Below are positions 1-11,705 of a DNA stretch of 64,000 nt, piece by piece. The translations under genes were made by a program, and so were the position numbers. The notes below the pieces were generated by a model that was given only the letters and a program-made list of their open reading frames with translations, was not told the DNA's origin and did not search any database. Position 1 is the stretch's first letter; each line of letters starts with the position of its first letter. The DNA lies in the NCBI GenBank assembly GCA_963681505.1, contig OY811978.1:4489791-4553790 (forward strand). The letters are read 5' to 3'. The stretch is from Eunapius fragilis (Eukaryota > Porifera > Demospongiae > Spongillida > Spongillidae).

Positions 1-65
1 TGGATTTTAAATTTTACTTTAGGGCGTAGTCTCTATAAAACGCTACGTTCCATAAAAACGCTACG
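1..65. repeat. ACGCTACG-type short repeat, left of hAT element
   Basis: The motif ACGCTACG recurs at about 12-16 base spacing here and again at 1,837-1,930, directly outside the two ends of the hAT element. The transposon therefore sits inside a short tandem repeat. The repeat makes the exact target duplication hard to read. Confidence 0.6.
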
Positions 66-1836
66 CAGTGGCGGATCCAGGGGGGGGGGGGTCACCGGGG
101 GCACGCGCCCCCCTCCCCCCCCTTTCGTTCGTCTAATTATATATTCATAGTTGCGTTTTTAATTGCAATTTGAAGATACAGCAACAAAAAAAAGCGTCCG
201 CGCATCGCGCGGAAGCAGTGGCGGATACATGGGGGGGGGGGGGGGGGGGGGGGGGGGGTTGATTGATGTACAGATGCTTCAACAGCAAGAAAGTGAATTC
301 TCTTTTAACAAAGCAGCTTTAGAGAGCATTGCTGATCGTTTAGTGTACTGTGGTATAAAGCAAGGAATTGCACTTAGAGGCCACCGGGATGATAGTACTG
401 CCAATGAAAGTGCTAACAAAGGAAATTTCAAAGCATTGCTTTTTTTTTAAGCGGAATCAGTAGTCACAGTATGTGAACAGATTATCCCACCTCACTTTTA
501 CACTAATAATGAAGATTATGAAGGCTGCACAGATGGCTGGAGTTGGGACTCTGACACTAAAACTAGAGCTCAAGGTATTTTAGCCTCATTTAGGAATTTC
601 GAGTTTTCTGTTTGTATTGTTGCACTGAAGAACATTTTGATGCCTTTACGTGGTATAACATCCTAGTTTCAAAAGCGAGATCTGGACATATATGAAGCAT
701 TCTGTGATGTTGAAAGCGTGGTCAAAGATGTTGAGACCATACGTAGAGGCATTGATGAGATATGAAAGTTGGTACGAAGAAATTCTTCATATTACGAGAT
801 GCACTGGAGGCGAAGAAAAACAACCTCGAGTAGTTGGACGGCAGCAGAACAGATCCAATCACCAAGCAAATAGTCCTAAGGAATACTACAAAATTGCAAT
901 TATGGTTCCATTCTGCGATGAAGTCTTAATGCAGTTAAGTAGTCATTCCTCTGAAGATTCTAAGTTATAAGTATTAGAGGTCTCTTAAGACTTGCCCCTC
1001 CTCTGTTAGTGAAATGTGATGACAGTGTCTTGAAATCTGTAGTCAATGATTTAAATCGAACTGCCAAGATATATGAAAGCCTTTCAAATTTGGAGGGATA
1101 GGTGGTTGAGGTGCAGCACCAAGATACCCGATACTCTTCATGGGGCTTTAACTTTGTGTGACCAGCAGTTGTTTCCCAATGTTCATCATTTGCTACAGAT
1201 AGGATGTGTCTTCCTGTTACAAGCTGTGAGGCAGAGCGTTAATTCATTCTCTGCATTTCGAAGGGTGAAAACTGTATTGCGTTCATGTATATATATGGGT
1301 GAAGAGAGGTTGTCATCATTGTGTCTGATGCATATCCATTATGATGTGCAGATCGATAGTCGTGCTGTAGTAGAAGAGTTCATTCGGAAGCAATCACGCG
1401 ACGTCTCTTCTCTACTCTTTATCACAAAGATAAGTAACTCAAAGGGATTTTTAAAATCATTTTGTTGCAATTTTATAACTATACTGACATGTATATATGT
1501 ATAATCATAATGCAACACTGTAAATGATCCTGATGCGCATGCATGCATGCACATTAAATTTATCCGCTCCAACACAATTAAGGTCCGGCACATACCTAGC
1601 ATTCATGGCACCTTTGCCAGCATACTTACATGATAATCGAGTCATATCAATTTTTGGATTAAAAAAAAACCTGTACACATGTTCGTGTGTATGAAAAGTA
1701 GTTAATTTTGCATGCAATACCAGCCGATCTAATCTGTGATTTCAAAGCTTCCGCGCTAGGGTGCACATCCCCCTCCCGCACCCACCCCCTGTGGTTACCC
1801 CCCCCCCCCCTTCGACAATTCCTGCATCCGCCCCTG
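66..1836 (+). mobile_element. hAT-like DNA transposon, decayed
   Basis: The left end reads CAGTGGCGGATCCAGG followed by a G run. The right end, read on the minus strand, gives CAGGGGCGGATGCAGG. Both ends are flanked by CTACG, which may be a target duplication or just the surrounding repeat, since hAT elements normally duplicate 8 bp. A second CAGTGGCGGAT end lies inside at 216, with a long G run, suggesting a nested or rearranged terminus. The interior carries a broken hAT transposase reading frame on the plus strand. Assignment to hAT rests on the transposase, not on the ends. Confidence 0.75.
259..1504 (+). pseudogene. hAT transposase pseudogene (DUF4371-like plus C-terminal dimerisation domain)
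   Basis: Four fragments line up in the order of an animal hAT transposase. At 259-450 a DUF4371-like segment carries the hallmark IALRGHRDD and NKGNFKALL. At 540-700 there is W-W-DTKTRAQG followed by LRGIT and QKRDLDIYEAF, interrupted by a TAG at about 664. At 692-970 there is WYEE, a GRQ-NRSN motif and EYYKIA-PFCDEVL. At 1,073-1,504 the C-terminal hAT dimerisation domain shows FPNVHHLL, SFSAFRRVKTVLRS and EERLSSLCLMHIH. Stops and frameshifts separate the pieces, so no active transposase is encoded. The family resembles animal proteins annotated as THAP12/PRKRIR-like. Confidence 0.85.
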
Positions 1837-1964
1837 CTACGTCCCTCAAACGCTACGTTCCCAAAACGCTACGCTAGTCCCACGCAATCTGTGCGTCAAC
1901 GTTAATTGCGTGCGACGCTAACGCTACGCAAACGTTACGTGTACTTTTTTGTGACCGCTACTGT
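1837..1964. repeat. ACGCTACG-type repeat, right of hAT element
   Basis: Several CGCTACG and GCTACGC words in a GC-rich stretch continue the repeat found at 1-65. The inverted-repeat arm begins immediately after it, at about 1,965. Confidence 0.55.
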
Positions 1965-3559
1965 GTGTTCCACTATTGATTTTTACATTAACCCTTTATT
2001 GAACTATGATTAAGATGAATCCATCCTTATCCATGCAAACTAATTAAAATTCATATCCTGCCTTTAATTTAAACCATGATTTATTGACCACTTGTTTCGA
2101 ATTCATAATATTGAATATAACTTTGGCTCAATGTGGCTGGTATACAACACCAGCTTGACCTTATCTATAAGCACTTTAATGATTCCAGGGAGGTTTCTCA
2201 ATCACTGGGCATTCCTTAGAGGAACAAGCTTAAAGCTTACCTAAGAAGCACTTGTATGGAGGAACATCTAAGTGTTTTCAGACCAGGACATCATTCTATT
2301 TCCCCAAACCATGCAGTGAGGTTAGGAACAGAAGGATCCAGCAGCCGTCACCTTCAGCATTCTCAAGCATTATATGTCAGCCTTCCATAATGTTACCCCA
2401 CCCTGTAATTAGTCAAATATATGAGGTGAGTTTAGTCTGTCCTTTATTCCCCAGAGCCTTTACCATGGATATTGCTGATGATATGGGCCAAAATCCATTG
2501 TTAATGCTTTCCATTGATCAGCATTAGTCTGCATTATACAGGAGTAGCTGTGATGTTTTATAAGTAACATCACTTCAGAACCTTTGTTCATCTTACTTGT
2601 TTGTCACAAAAACCAGCATTGATGCAGATGACAGCACTTTTAAAAACTTGGAATGATATAGAAATTTGGTGGTGGCCCAGGCCTTCAAATTAACCCGGCC
2701 AAATGTTTAACCCCTCAGCATCAATACCCCAAATAGCTGAAAAACCTCGACACCAATTGGAGATTACCAGCTCTGCGCATGCTCCAGTTGAAATCGAGGA
2801 AGCTGCTATATTTGGTTTAGCTGATGTGGCAGCAATGTCCTGCCACAATCATTGCACATGTATTTATAACTTTGAACCATCCCACCCAGCCTGTCATCAC
2901 ATTGCCTGTCATTATCTCAGCAGTGAGCACATCAGCTGAACAAGCATGTTCAATATGATCACCCTTCATGGCTGCAGGGTACCACATGGTAACATATCAG
3001 GATCATACTGGAGGTTATGGAATCCAGCTAGTGGAGCTCTAAAATGCTGGCACAAACCAATCAAAGTGAGTGCAGAGATCTATGAAATTAGGTGAGTGAT
3101 GCTGCTGTTATAATAAATTTCTAACAGGATAAGCATTGGAAGGTGGGAGGGGCAGGGGCGGAGTTATTATTATATTATGTTTCTATAAATGGGTGATCAT
3201 TGGAAGGTGCTTTCTTTCCCTGTGGCTTCAAATCATACTATCTGCAAATGCATGGGCAAAACAATGACTGAAATTTTAACCTCCAACCCAAATAATGCTA
3301 GGAAAAGGCTTGTCTTTTATGATAATAATCACAAATATAAAAGCTTTGAATCACAAACATGGATATTAGCTTATGTCAACAGATGATACGGCCAGCACAA
3401 CACTACAGAATTGAAAATCAACAGACTGAAACAGTGAAATAAAATGAATCACACGCTACCAACATTTGGGATGTCAATGCTTGTAGCTCCAGGCATCCAT
3501 GCATTCTTCAGTCAGACAACAGCTGGAAACGTTGATATATGTCATTACAGTAAATAACC
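1965..3559. other. Intergenic part of arm, no gene recognised
   Basis: This segment is conserved as 54,566-56,975 in the right arm apart from an 834-bp insertion there. Two short open segments are conserved between arms (about 2,252-2,380 plus and about 2,700-2,940), but neither resembles a known family or has clear splice sites. Nothing firm can be annotated. Confidence 0.5.
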
Positions 3560-3935
3560 ATAACCTCCAGTACCTATGTACCATACAGCTTACATGACTA
3601 ACCTCCAGTACCTATGTACCATACAGCTTACATGACCAACCTCCAGTACCTATGTACCATACAGCTTACATGACTAACCTCCAGTACCTATGTACCATAC
3701 AGTTTACATGACTAACCTCCAGTACCTATGTACCATACAACTTACATGACTAACCTCCAGTACCTATGTACCATACAGCTTACATGACTAACCTCCAGTA
3801 CCTATGTACCATACAGCTTACATGACTAACCTCCAGTACCTATGTACCATACAGCTTACATGACTAACCTCCAGTACCTATGTACCATACAGCTTACATG
3901 ACTAACCTCCAGTACCTATGTACCATACAACTTAC
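3560..3935. repeat. 38-bp minisatellite at receptor gene 3' end, left arm
   Basis: About ten direct copies of a 38-bp unit are present. On the gene (minus) strand the unit reads CATGTAAGCTGTATGGTACA followed by TAGGTACTGGAGGTTAGT. It begins within the last codons and stop codon of the receptor gene and extends downstream. The right arm holds the same array with about 17 units. Confidence 0.9.
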
Positions 3936-6900
3936 ATGCATACTCTCCTGGTGCTTCAGTCTTCTTACATACTCCTTTATCCACAGGCAGAGCATAGTCA
4001 CCTTCAGGGACCAGGACCAGGACTTGATGGGACACCATCATGAGAGCTTGACCATAATCAGTAAGAGTACAGGTTAAGATGTATGCAAGCGAAAAGGTCA
4101 TATGCCCATCTGATACATTGCTCTGTTACGTAATGCATTTAAGTTAATAACCAATGCTAAATTATGGCCCTTCATTGGTGGTCTAATGATCTTTATATGC
4201 AATAAGCCGGATATTTAGCTCAGCTTATGAATGATACATGCATACTGTATGTGCATTGGGTGTACAGTAAGTGAATCTCTTAGTAACCATGTATGCACAC
4301 CTTCATTGCCACCTGATGCCTCATGTCGGGAGACTGCCTTTGCAGACAGAGTATAGCCATCATCAGTGACAGGAAATGCGCTGTGTAACCTTGGCTGTGC
4401 AATGGCAGAAATGATTACATGTTCTTGCACATCAGTGTGCATGTAAAGGTGAGTGTTTGTGTCCCTTGTGTTGTTCAAAATATTAAGACAACATCCTCTA
4501 ACACATAGAGGAAGGTGTGGGAGGGGAAGGTGTGGGAGGGAAAGGTGTGGGAGGGGAGGGTGTGGGAGGGGTAGGTGTGGGAGGGAAGCTAAAATGTAAA
4601 GGGATGTGATAGTAATTATAGGTGTGGTGGTATAGGCTTGCAGCCCTTTTGTTGGTATTCTGTTCCTAACCATTGTGTATGTAAATGTACATGGTAATGT
4701 AATATATCTGCACAAGCTTGTGACATGCCCTATTGATTACAATACAGTGGGTGTGCCTGGTACTGAAAGGTTCTATTGTCTCTCATGTCAGCTCATTGAA
4801 AGGTCTTGTGTTACACATGTCTTTATTATCCCCTCCCTGACAGCATGACAGACCCTCCATGTTAGGGACACCCACTGGCAGACACACAGGAGCTCCACCC
4901 CAACAGGATAAACAAATGCCTCACCTAGTAGTCACCAGTCCACCTAATATCTCCAATCCTAGCCTCTCCCATAGAAGGTGTGTATAGGAGGTGATGTATA
5001 GTGACAGTCAGTGTGGAGGTGCATGGTTAAGTATGTGGTGGTACCAGTTACTAACTCTATATAGAGCCTATCTCTACATAGCCATGTTATTGGTACAGTT
5101 TGCATAGTGATATATGTGATTCCTATTTATGAAAAACAAAAGACATTTATATTTACTATGAGGATGAAGGATGTGCAATAAATAAAAGTGTGAAAACAAG
5201 GAAGTGTATACAAGTATTGACATAATAATCTTTGTTTGTATGGTACCATGTCTTAATGTGAAATATATAGGCAGCATTGTGGAGCCTCTTGGATATACAG
5301 CTGAGCCCCTCGGGCTGTTTATCTTTAAAATAATAAACTGCAAACATGCAGGTTCATCCTCACATAGACCCTACATGCCATATGGTTATAACTATGCTCA
5401 CTAGGTCCGTGATGTTTGGACTGTGCACTTTTATGGCAGCCTCTTTCCCCTTCAATGGTCCACTCAGCTCCTCCAGGAGGCCATATGTGCACCCTGTGTC
5501 TGGGTGTATATAGGATGCAGGGTGCGGTTTCATCTGAAAGAGAATAAAAGTGAGTTTGCCATTACATTTAAAGAATCAACTATATTACTTTTCAATGTTT
5601 ATACCAATCTTTCACATTCCAAAATATTGCACTTGAACAGCGGGACAAATCCATACAGAGGTATTTGTTCTGTGCATTTGATCACACAGTTGCCTAAATT
5701 TTTACCTTATCACCAGGTGTGGAATATCCATCCATAGCCACCTTGGTTGTAGATGCCTGGATCCCCCCATCCATATGATCAGCTGGGGTCCGTGGTAAGG
5801 TTACTTCTTCATACATTGCATTAACACCATATGAGGTGGGCATGTGATGCCTGAACGTATGAAATCATTAATGGTACTAAAGAACATTATATAAATACAG
5901 CAATGGCTATATTAAGGTTAATAGCACCACAGCTGCTACCACAATAATATCCTCTGCTTCCATCATGTGCATACATGGACACCTTTAAACCATGACTACA
6001 GTGCAACAATATATTCACCTTTCAGATGTGCCCCCTGTAGGTAATGATGTGTGTATGACATGGTTGGATGTGTGCATCAATTGTACAATCAACAGCGCAT
6101 GAATACTTCCATGTGTTTGAAATAAACCTTGTCTCGTCTTCTGGACACAAATGAATAAAAGCACCACGATGGTTACCATGGTCACCACCACAACAGCAGG
6201 GAGGAGAGTGGCAAGTAGGATTATCACTACCTGGTCTGCCAACAGATGAGGCTTTCATTACATAGGGAATAATGGCACTGCAATATACCTGGAAGAGGCA
6301 TCTCAACTCCTACTGTGGACAGAGAGGTAATGTGTGTGAATGATTCATGATACAAGTATTGATGTCTTAAGATCATCATCACCTGTGTCTGGTGTGTCCT
6401 TTGATGTTAGCATTGTAGTGAAGGTGAGGAACACATTAACACCACCAAACCCAGGGAAGGTGCAGTTGTAAGGACTGGAATTGTTGTTGGTAGCTGCTGC
6501 CTTGCAGTAGTAAGTCTGACCACTGGTGAGGCCATCAAGGTCAACAGTCACCTTTGAGCCTCTGGTAGAGGAGATGTTGTACACACTTGAGTTAGGGGGA
6601 GCTGTTGGCTCAGTACTGCAGCACACTAAGCAGTAGAGAGACTGGTTGTCCTGAAATGAGCATTGAATGGATGCATTGGAAACACCATAGTCCACCACTT
6701 TGATGTTGTTGATGACTGGAAGTAAACATTTAAACATACAGTGTTTTTTTTTTTCTTGTTTGATCATACATTTTTATTATACATTATCATACATTTCTGT
6801 TATGTTAGATAATGGTATAATAGTCCTCATATGAAATCAAATAAGCGAGTATACATATGAGACCAATGTTACATTTATTACTTTGGCAAGATCTTGCCAT

Positions 6901-9700
6901 GAGATAATACTTTAGATCTGGCCGTAAAGATTATTTAAGAATAATAGACTAACCATTAATAGTTGAATTATTTGCAGGACCCACATCTCCATCTCCATTT
7001 ATGGAAGCAATAAAGATGACATAACTGGTGGCAAAGGTAGAGATTTCTTGGACATAGAGACATGTTGAAGTGGTACAGTTAGTGGTGCCTTTACCAACAG
7101 AGGTACCATCACCAACAACCCTCACTGTGTACATGGTCACACTGCCTCCCTGGAGGTGACCAAAGGTTCATCACTGGGTCATGTGACACATTATTGCCTA
7201 CCACAGATGTCCACATGATGTACAGAAGGGGGAGGGTCTTGGTACTATCCACAATAACACTGATACTGTTACTATTTGGAGGCTGTGCCACTGTGAATGG
7301 AAGAAATGGTTTGGAGCACACATGGCATGAAATAGCTTTCATACCCACATGGGGAATGTGCATGTGGATGGCTTGTGAGGATACCATTACCCCTCCTCCC
7401 CTTCCCCTTCCCTCCATATGCAGGCTCATACGGATACTATTGAGATCATGGTGGCTGTGGTGAAGTATCAAGCCAAGCATCACAAGCCAAGAAAGGTGGC
7501 CCAATGCAACATGTAACGATATGTAGTGATGCACACCAACACACACACACACTCACACACACACATACTCACACAAACCATGGAAGTAACACTAAATATT
7601 TATTTAATCACATGTCACTTCTGTTTCTGATGTCACACTGCATGATTAGAGCGCTCATTTTGTGAAATACACACACAAACACATGCTCAAACACATGCAC
7701 ATAATCTAAAAATACGCATATGGAAAAACATATGGAAGTAAAAATTATTTTTATAGAAATAATCACCTGTTGATTCTATTTCTGATGTCACATTGCTGGT
7801 CCCAGCACAGTTGATGGCCACCACTGATACAGTGTAGAGTGTGTCACTGATCAGTCCAGTGAAGGTGTGGGTGTACAGTGATGATCCATTATCAGGTATG
7901 ACCACAGGACTACTGCTGTCATTGATACTGACATTGTAGCTGGTAGGAACACCACCAGTAGTGGGAGGGGTCCAGGTCACTGTTAGCTGGTTCACAGATG
8001 TACTGCTTACTCTCATGTTCCCAACAGGACCAGGAGATACTGGGAGAGGGAGGTGGGTAGGGACATCAATGTGATTGGTCACCATATCATCATGCAGAAT
8101 GCATTCCATACATTAGGTGAGCGAATATACCAAGTAGGCCATGCTAAGCACACCAGTAAGGAATAGTTGCCAAAGTTAGTTTTCTTTAGCACTAAGTATA
8201 GCCATAAGCCTTTAGGCATACTTGTATTACAGCCTACCCTCGATATAGTCCGGTCTATGGGAGCCCCCAAAATAGCGGACTGTAGGACAAACGGATAGTA
8301 GCGATGCGAAGTTTAGCTTACAAAGGGTTGGTTGGCAAGAGAAAAATAGTGGATATTATCGTGGATGGACTGTATCAAAGCGGACAATATCGAGGGTAGA
8401 CTGTATGTCCTTATTATCTTTCAAGTAAATCCATAACATTAAATTTACTCAGTCCATTTCACCTGTCACTTTCACATTCACAGTATCATTTCCCACAACA
8501 GCTCTTGTAACACCATCCACACACATAACTGTGGTTCCATTCAGACCCTGAACAGCAGGAATGGTGAGGACAGATGTGTAGCAATTTTCGGAGATACTTG
8601 TTGTCACAGCAGAGAGATTACCACATGATCCACTAGCATGAGGGTTAACTACTTCATCTGACTTCTGGTAGAGTGCTAGTCTGTTAGCTACTTGGCTTCC
8701 AGTGGAGGGACAGTTAAAGGCTGATCCTCTCCACACTGTGGTCACAGCAGCAGAGCTTGAGCAAAGAACACAGGTGTATGTAATGTTGCTTCCAGGACAT
8801 GAGTAGGTACCCGTAGGTGGGTAACTGAGGGTGAACTGTTGGCAGGCACCTGAGATGAAGGGAAGATGTGTCAGAATATAATTAACATAGAGGATGGAGA
8901 GGGATGTCTTAATTATATGATTTGGACAATTGGTATTCAGCCATGTTCTTGATGTAGAACAGTACTCCCCACTCTAGTAGTACACTACCAATGGTGAGGC
9001 AAAGCAGTAATGTGGAAGCACTAACAAGGCCTAGTAAGCAAGGCTATATACTGACTTAATCTGTACCGTATATGAAAACATGTGATACAACTGAACTAGC
9101 TTGTGTAAGATGTGACCATTTCAGAGGCGGAAGTACAAAGGGGGCGTGGCAGATAAAGGGGGTTAATGAGTTATTCACAACTATCAATGCAGGTTGCCTA
9201 ATTCTCTGCTATGAATAATATTATGGAAGGGCTGGGAGGGGGGGGGGAGGGTGTTTAAACCCGCTACTGCCATTCTTATGCTATAATTTAGTAATGTGAT
9301 GAAAATAAGTGTTCGATCGGTATTGTCAATATGTTTTACCATAGCTGGTTTCATAATAGCATTGATAATGACAACTAGTGGATTACCACAAATAAGAGCG
9401 GAAAGTGAAAATATTGATAACAAGCAAATCAGTATGTGTTATGACTAGTATAGAACAACTTTGTAAAGAACATTCTCAAGTTTGTATCACTAACATACAT
9501 AAAATAGATCCAAACCATTGTTACATATAACCTTGCGTCCTTACAGAAGATTGCACCACAGTGCAATGTAAATTACTGATCACTGTAGACATTTATCTGT
9601 TGAACTTTGCCGCACACTAAAACTTACCTTGCAAGATTAGATGTCCAATAATGGTATACATCAAAGTATGTACACTGTTTTGGAAGCTTGTTTTGACCAT
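3916..9700 (-). CDS. Ig/FN3 single-pass receptor, left-arm copy
   Basis: Exons inferred from GT-AG sites and phase: 9,628-9,700 (ATG, signal-peptide-like), 8,463-8,849 (Ig-like, paired cysteines), 7,767-8,039 (FN3), 7,202-7,290 plus 6,954-7,149 (FN3 split by a 52-nt intron), 6,383-6,715 (FN3-like, cysteine-rich), 6,289-6,309, 6,107-6,235 (TM), 6,019-6,034, 5,706-5,850, 5,402-5,533, 4,301-4,394 and 3,916-4,046 (stop TAG). Extracellular exons are symmetric phase 1-1, as expected for shuffled modules. The TM exon has about 24 hydrophobic residues, ATLLPAVVVVTMVTIVVLLF, followed by basic residues. The tail carries YEEV, GYST, YGLL, GYTL and GDYALP. All phases agree, so this copy looks intact. Role: cell-surface adhesion or signalling receptor; ligand unknown. 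Confidence 0.75.
4505..4590. repeat. GGAAGGTGTGGGAGG minisatellite in receptor intron
   Basis: About five copies of a 15-16 bp G-rich unit lie in the intron between the 132-nt and 94-nt tail exons. The right arm carries the same repeat, expanded, at 53,161-53,380. Confidence 0.8.
8230..8403. mobile_element. pogo/Tigger-type MITE, 174 bp
   Basis: The ends are CAGCCTACCCTCGATATAGT and, inverted, CAGTCTACCCTCGATATTGT. A TA dinucleotide flanks each side (8,228-8,229 and 8,404-8,405). This matches Tc1/mariner pogo-type non-autonomous elements. It lies in the intron between the Ig and first FN3 exons and is absent from the matching right-arm intron (49,496-49,663). Confidence 0.75.
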
Positions 9701-9788
9701 CTGTATCTGTTTGGCCTATAAAAATTAATATTAAACAATTGGCTTTACACATATATATGTACCATGCAATACCTGATAATCATATTGA

Positions 9789-10052
9789 CAAGTGAAAAAA
9801 ACATTCTCTATGAGAAAGTTGGTGGGATATAGGATTTGAAGGCAATGGTAGTGTAAAAAGGAAGGAAACAAGGGTCAATTAATAACGGAAATGCATGTAA
9901 TAATCCTATATTACGCACACAAACATAATGTCCTACAAATGGGCAAAATATATAGGACTATTACATTTTCCCTTATTATTTGACTTCCTTTTTTACACCA
10001 CTATTGTTCTCCAATCCTATGCCACCACTTTCTCATAGATAATGTTTACTTA
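9789..10052. mobile_element. Foldback MITE, copy 1
   Basis: The terminal inverted repeats are of the family AAGTRAA-ACATTCTCT-GAGAAAGTTGGTGGGA. The two halves are almost fully complementary, so the element folds into a single long hairpin. The same insertion is in the right arm (46,571-48,155, interrupted there by another transposon), so it is older than the divergence of the arms. Confidence 0.8.
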
Positions 10053-10149
10053 TTTCATCTGTTTTTAATTTCTTCATGAGATGAGAGATAGTAACTACAC
10101 AATTTTGAAATAAGACCATTTAATTTAGTGGTATTATCATCAGTCATCA

Positions 10150-11674
10150 ATAATTACATTATTATAAGTATAACTAACTTACAATAGATGCCGCTAACAA
10201 ACCTACAGTTCTTCTAACCTATCCGGACATTTTCTCTCCCCATGATGGCCCTAGCCACTGACCTCACCAGTGACATGTTGAGGTGGCCATAGATGTCACC
10301 CAGCATTTTGGGTTTGGGAATGGCCTGGCCGATGGCAAGTAGAGAGGCAAGACGGGGAAAAACACTCTGGGCCTCCTTCCCCCAGTTACCATATGTTTCT
10401 ACAGCTAGGGGGATACATGTCCACCCCAACTCCTGGCATCTGGTGTCATTGGCCACATGCTTTCTAAGTTCAGCAGCATAGGCTGCTGCTCCCACAGATG
10501 CACTGGCATTGTTGAGGGTTACTGGTGTAAGGGGTAAAGCAACAGTAATGTCAAAGGCCGCAGGCTTTCCTCTGTCCCATCCCTGAACAAGGACATCCGC
10601 AGGGCGAGAGTTAACATGGTCCCTAGCTAAGCCATACCCAACTTCAACCCTCACAGAAATTTGGGCCTGGCGGCAAAAGTTAGCAAAGATATCCCGCAAG
10701 TGATTGTGCCTTGCAACCACATCACCACCATGTCTGCAGGAGGCTGCATGATGACCTAGAGGGTCAAGGGCAATATCAGGACAATGTGGACACAGAGAAC
10801 CTCCAGAGGTGTCAAGACCCAACCACCATCTGAGTGCTATCTGACATTCAGCAGAGTTAAGGTGCAGATCCAGACCAGTAGAAGGGATGACTGAGATCCA
10901 AGAACCCGCATGAGGGGCAGAAACAGAAAGGATCCGAGCCTTATTCACTGGAGAGGAGGAAGATAACAGCGATTGGAAAACATGCATATCCAGCTTCTTA
11001 GACAGAGCTCTTTGTGGAGGCAGGTTGACCAGAACCTCCTCAGCTGTGATTGACTCATCAGGGGGAACCTGAGTATTGAAGCGGGTCACAGCCTGAAGCA
11101 TGTGTATGTTATCGGCACTACCAAATCCTGATGAAGCAAGGGAAGCTATAAACGCAGCAGAACAGTGCAAAGCAAGGGACCGAAAGCCAAGCCCACCAAA
11201 ACTTTGACTGAGTTGTGCTTGCTGCCAATTTGGGTCAGGGACGTCCACTGCAATGCAGGAGGTGAAGCATAGCCTTACCTCCTCATCAAAGAGCTTAAGA
11301 TAGTCAGCACAATGGCTTGGAGGAGTGGCTAAGGCTAGATGCACTAACTTACAGTAACTCCACACATACAAAGAAGCGAAAAGGCCACGTGAAGGTCAAC
11401 TGTAGAGACATCCACAAGAGCCTTAAGCAAGATCTTGGGCATTGCACATTTCTCAGCAATGAAGCGAGAACAGTGGACAAAATTTCCAATTGGGGCCCCT
11501 AGGATGTCCAGGTTGGGAAGGAGAGATGACTTCACCACTGGTGGAAATAGCGAATTACCACTCCTACTGAAAAGTTCACACTTGGAAAAATTGATGTAAA
11601 GCCCCAAGTGAGGACCAAGCTCTTCTTTGAGGTGCAGAGCACGTATTACTGCAGACCTCTCCCCTGCTAGAACC

Positions 11675-11676
<2 letters not shown>
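10150..11676 (-). pseudogene. RLE non-LTR retrotransposon, 5'-truncated copy A
   Basis: The minus-strand frame 10,214-11,371, with a frameshifted continuation at 11,344-11,607, encodes the C-terminal half of the element: the end of the RT region, then a CCHC knuckle (C-x2-C-x9-H-x4-C), then RPAD followed 14 residues later by FDITV, as in the restriction-like endonuclease of R2-group elements. The conserved end is GxWGKEAQ and LVRSVARAIMGR. The 5' side is cut at a TTA/TAA tract (11,676-11,704) and the 3' UTR runs to about 10,150. It is the first member of a head-to-tail array. Confidence 0.8.

Positions 11677-11705
<29 letters not shown>

Noticed and set aside
3560..3935. Regularly spaced repeats resembling a CRISPR array
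   Set aside because: Units are contiguous 38-bp tandem copies with no unique spacers, in a spliced eukaryotic gene; it is a minisatellite.
4215..4715. 166-codon minus-strand frame
   Set aside because: It crosses a tail exon, an intron and a G-rich minisatellite; only the 94-nt exon segment has conserved coding features with splice sites.
10293..10481. Plus-strand frames opposite retrotransposon copies (also 15,046-15,234)
   Set aside because: Antisense shadows that recur wherever the same retrotransposon C-terminus occurs.
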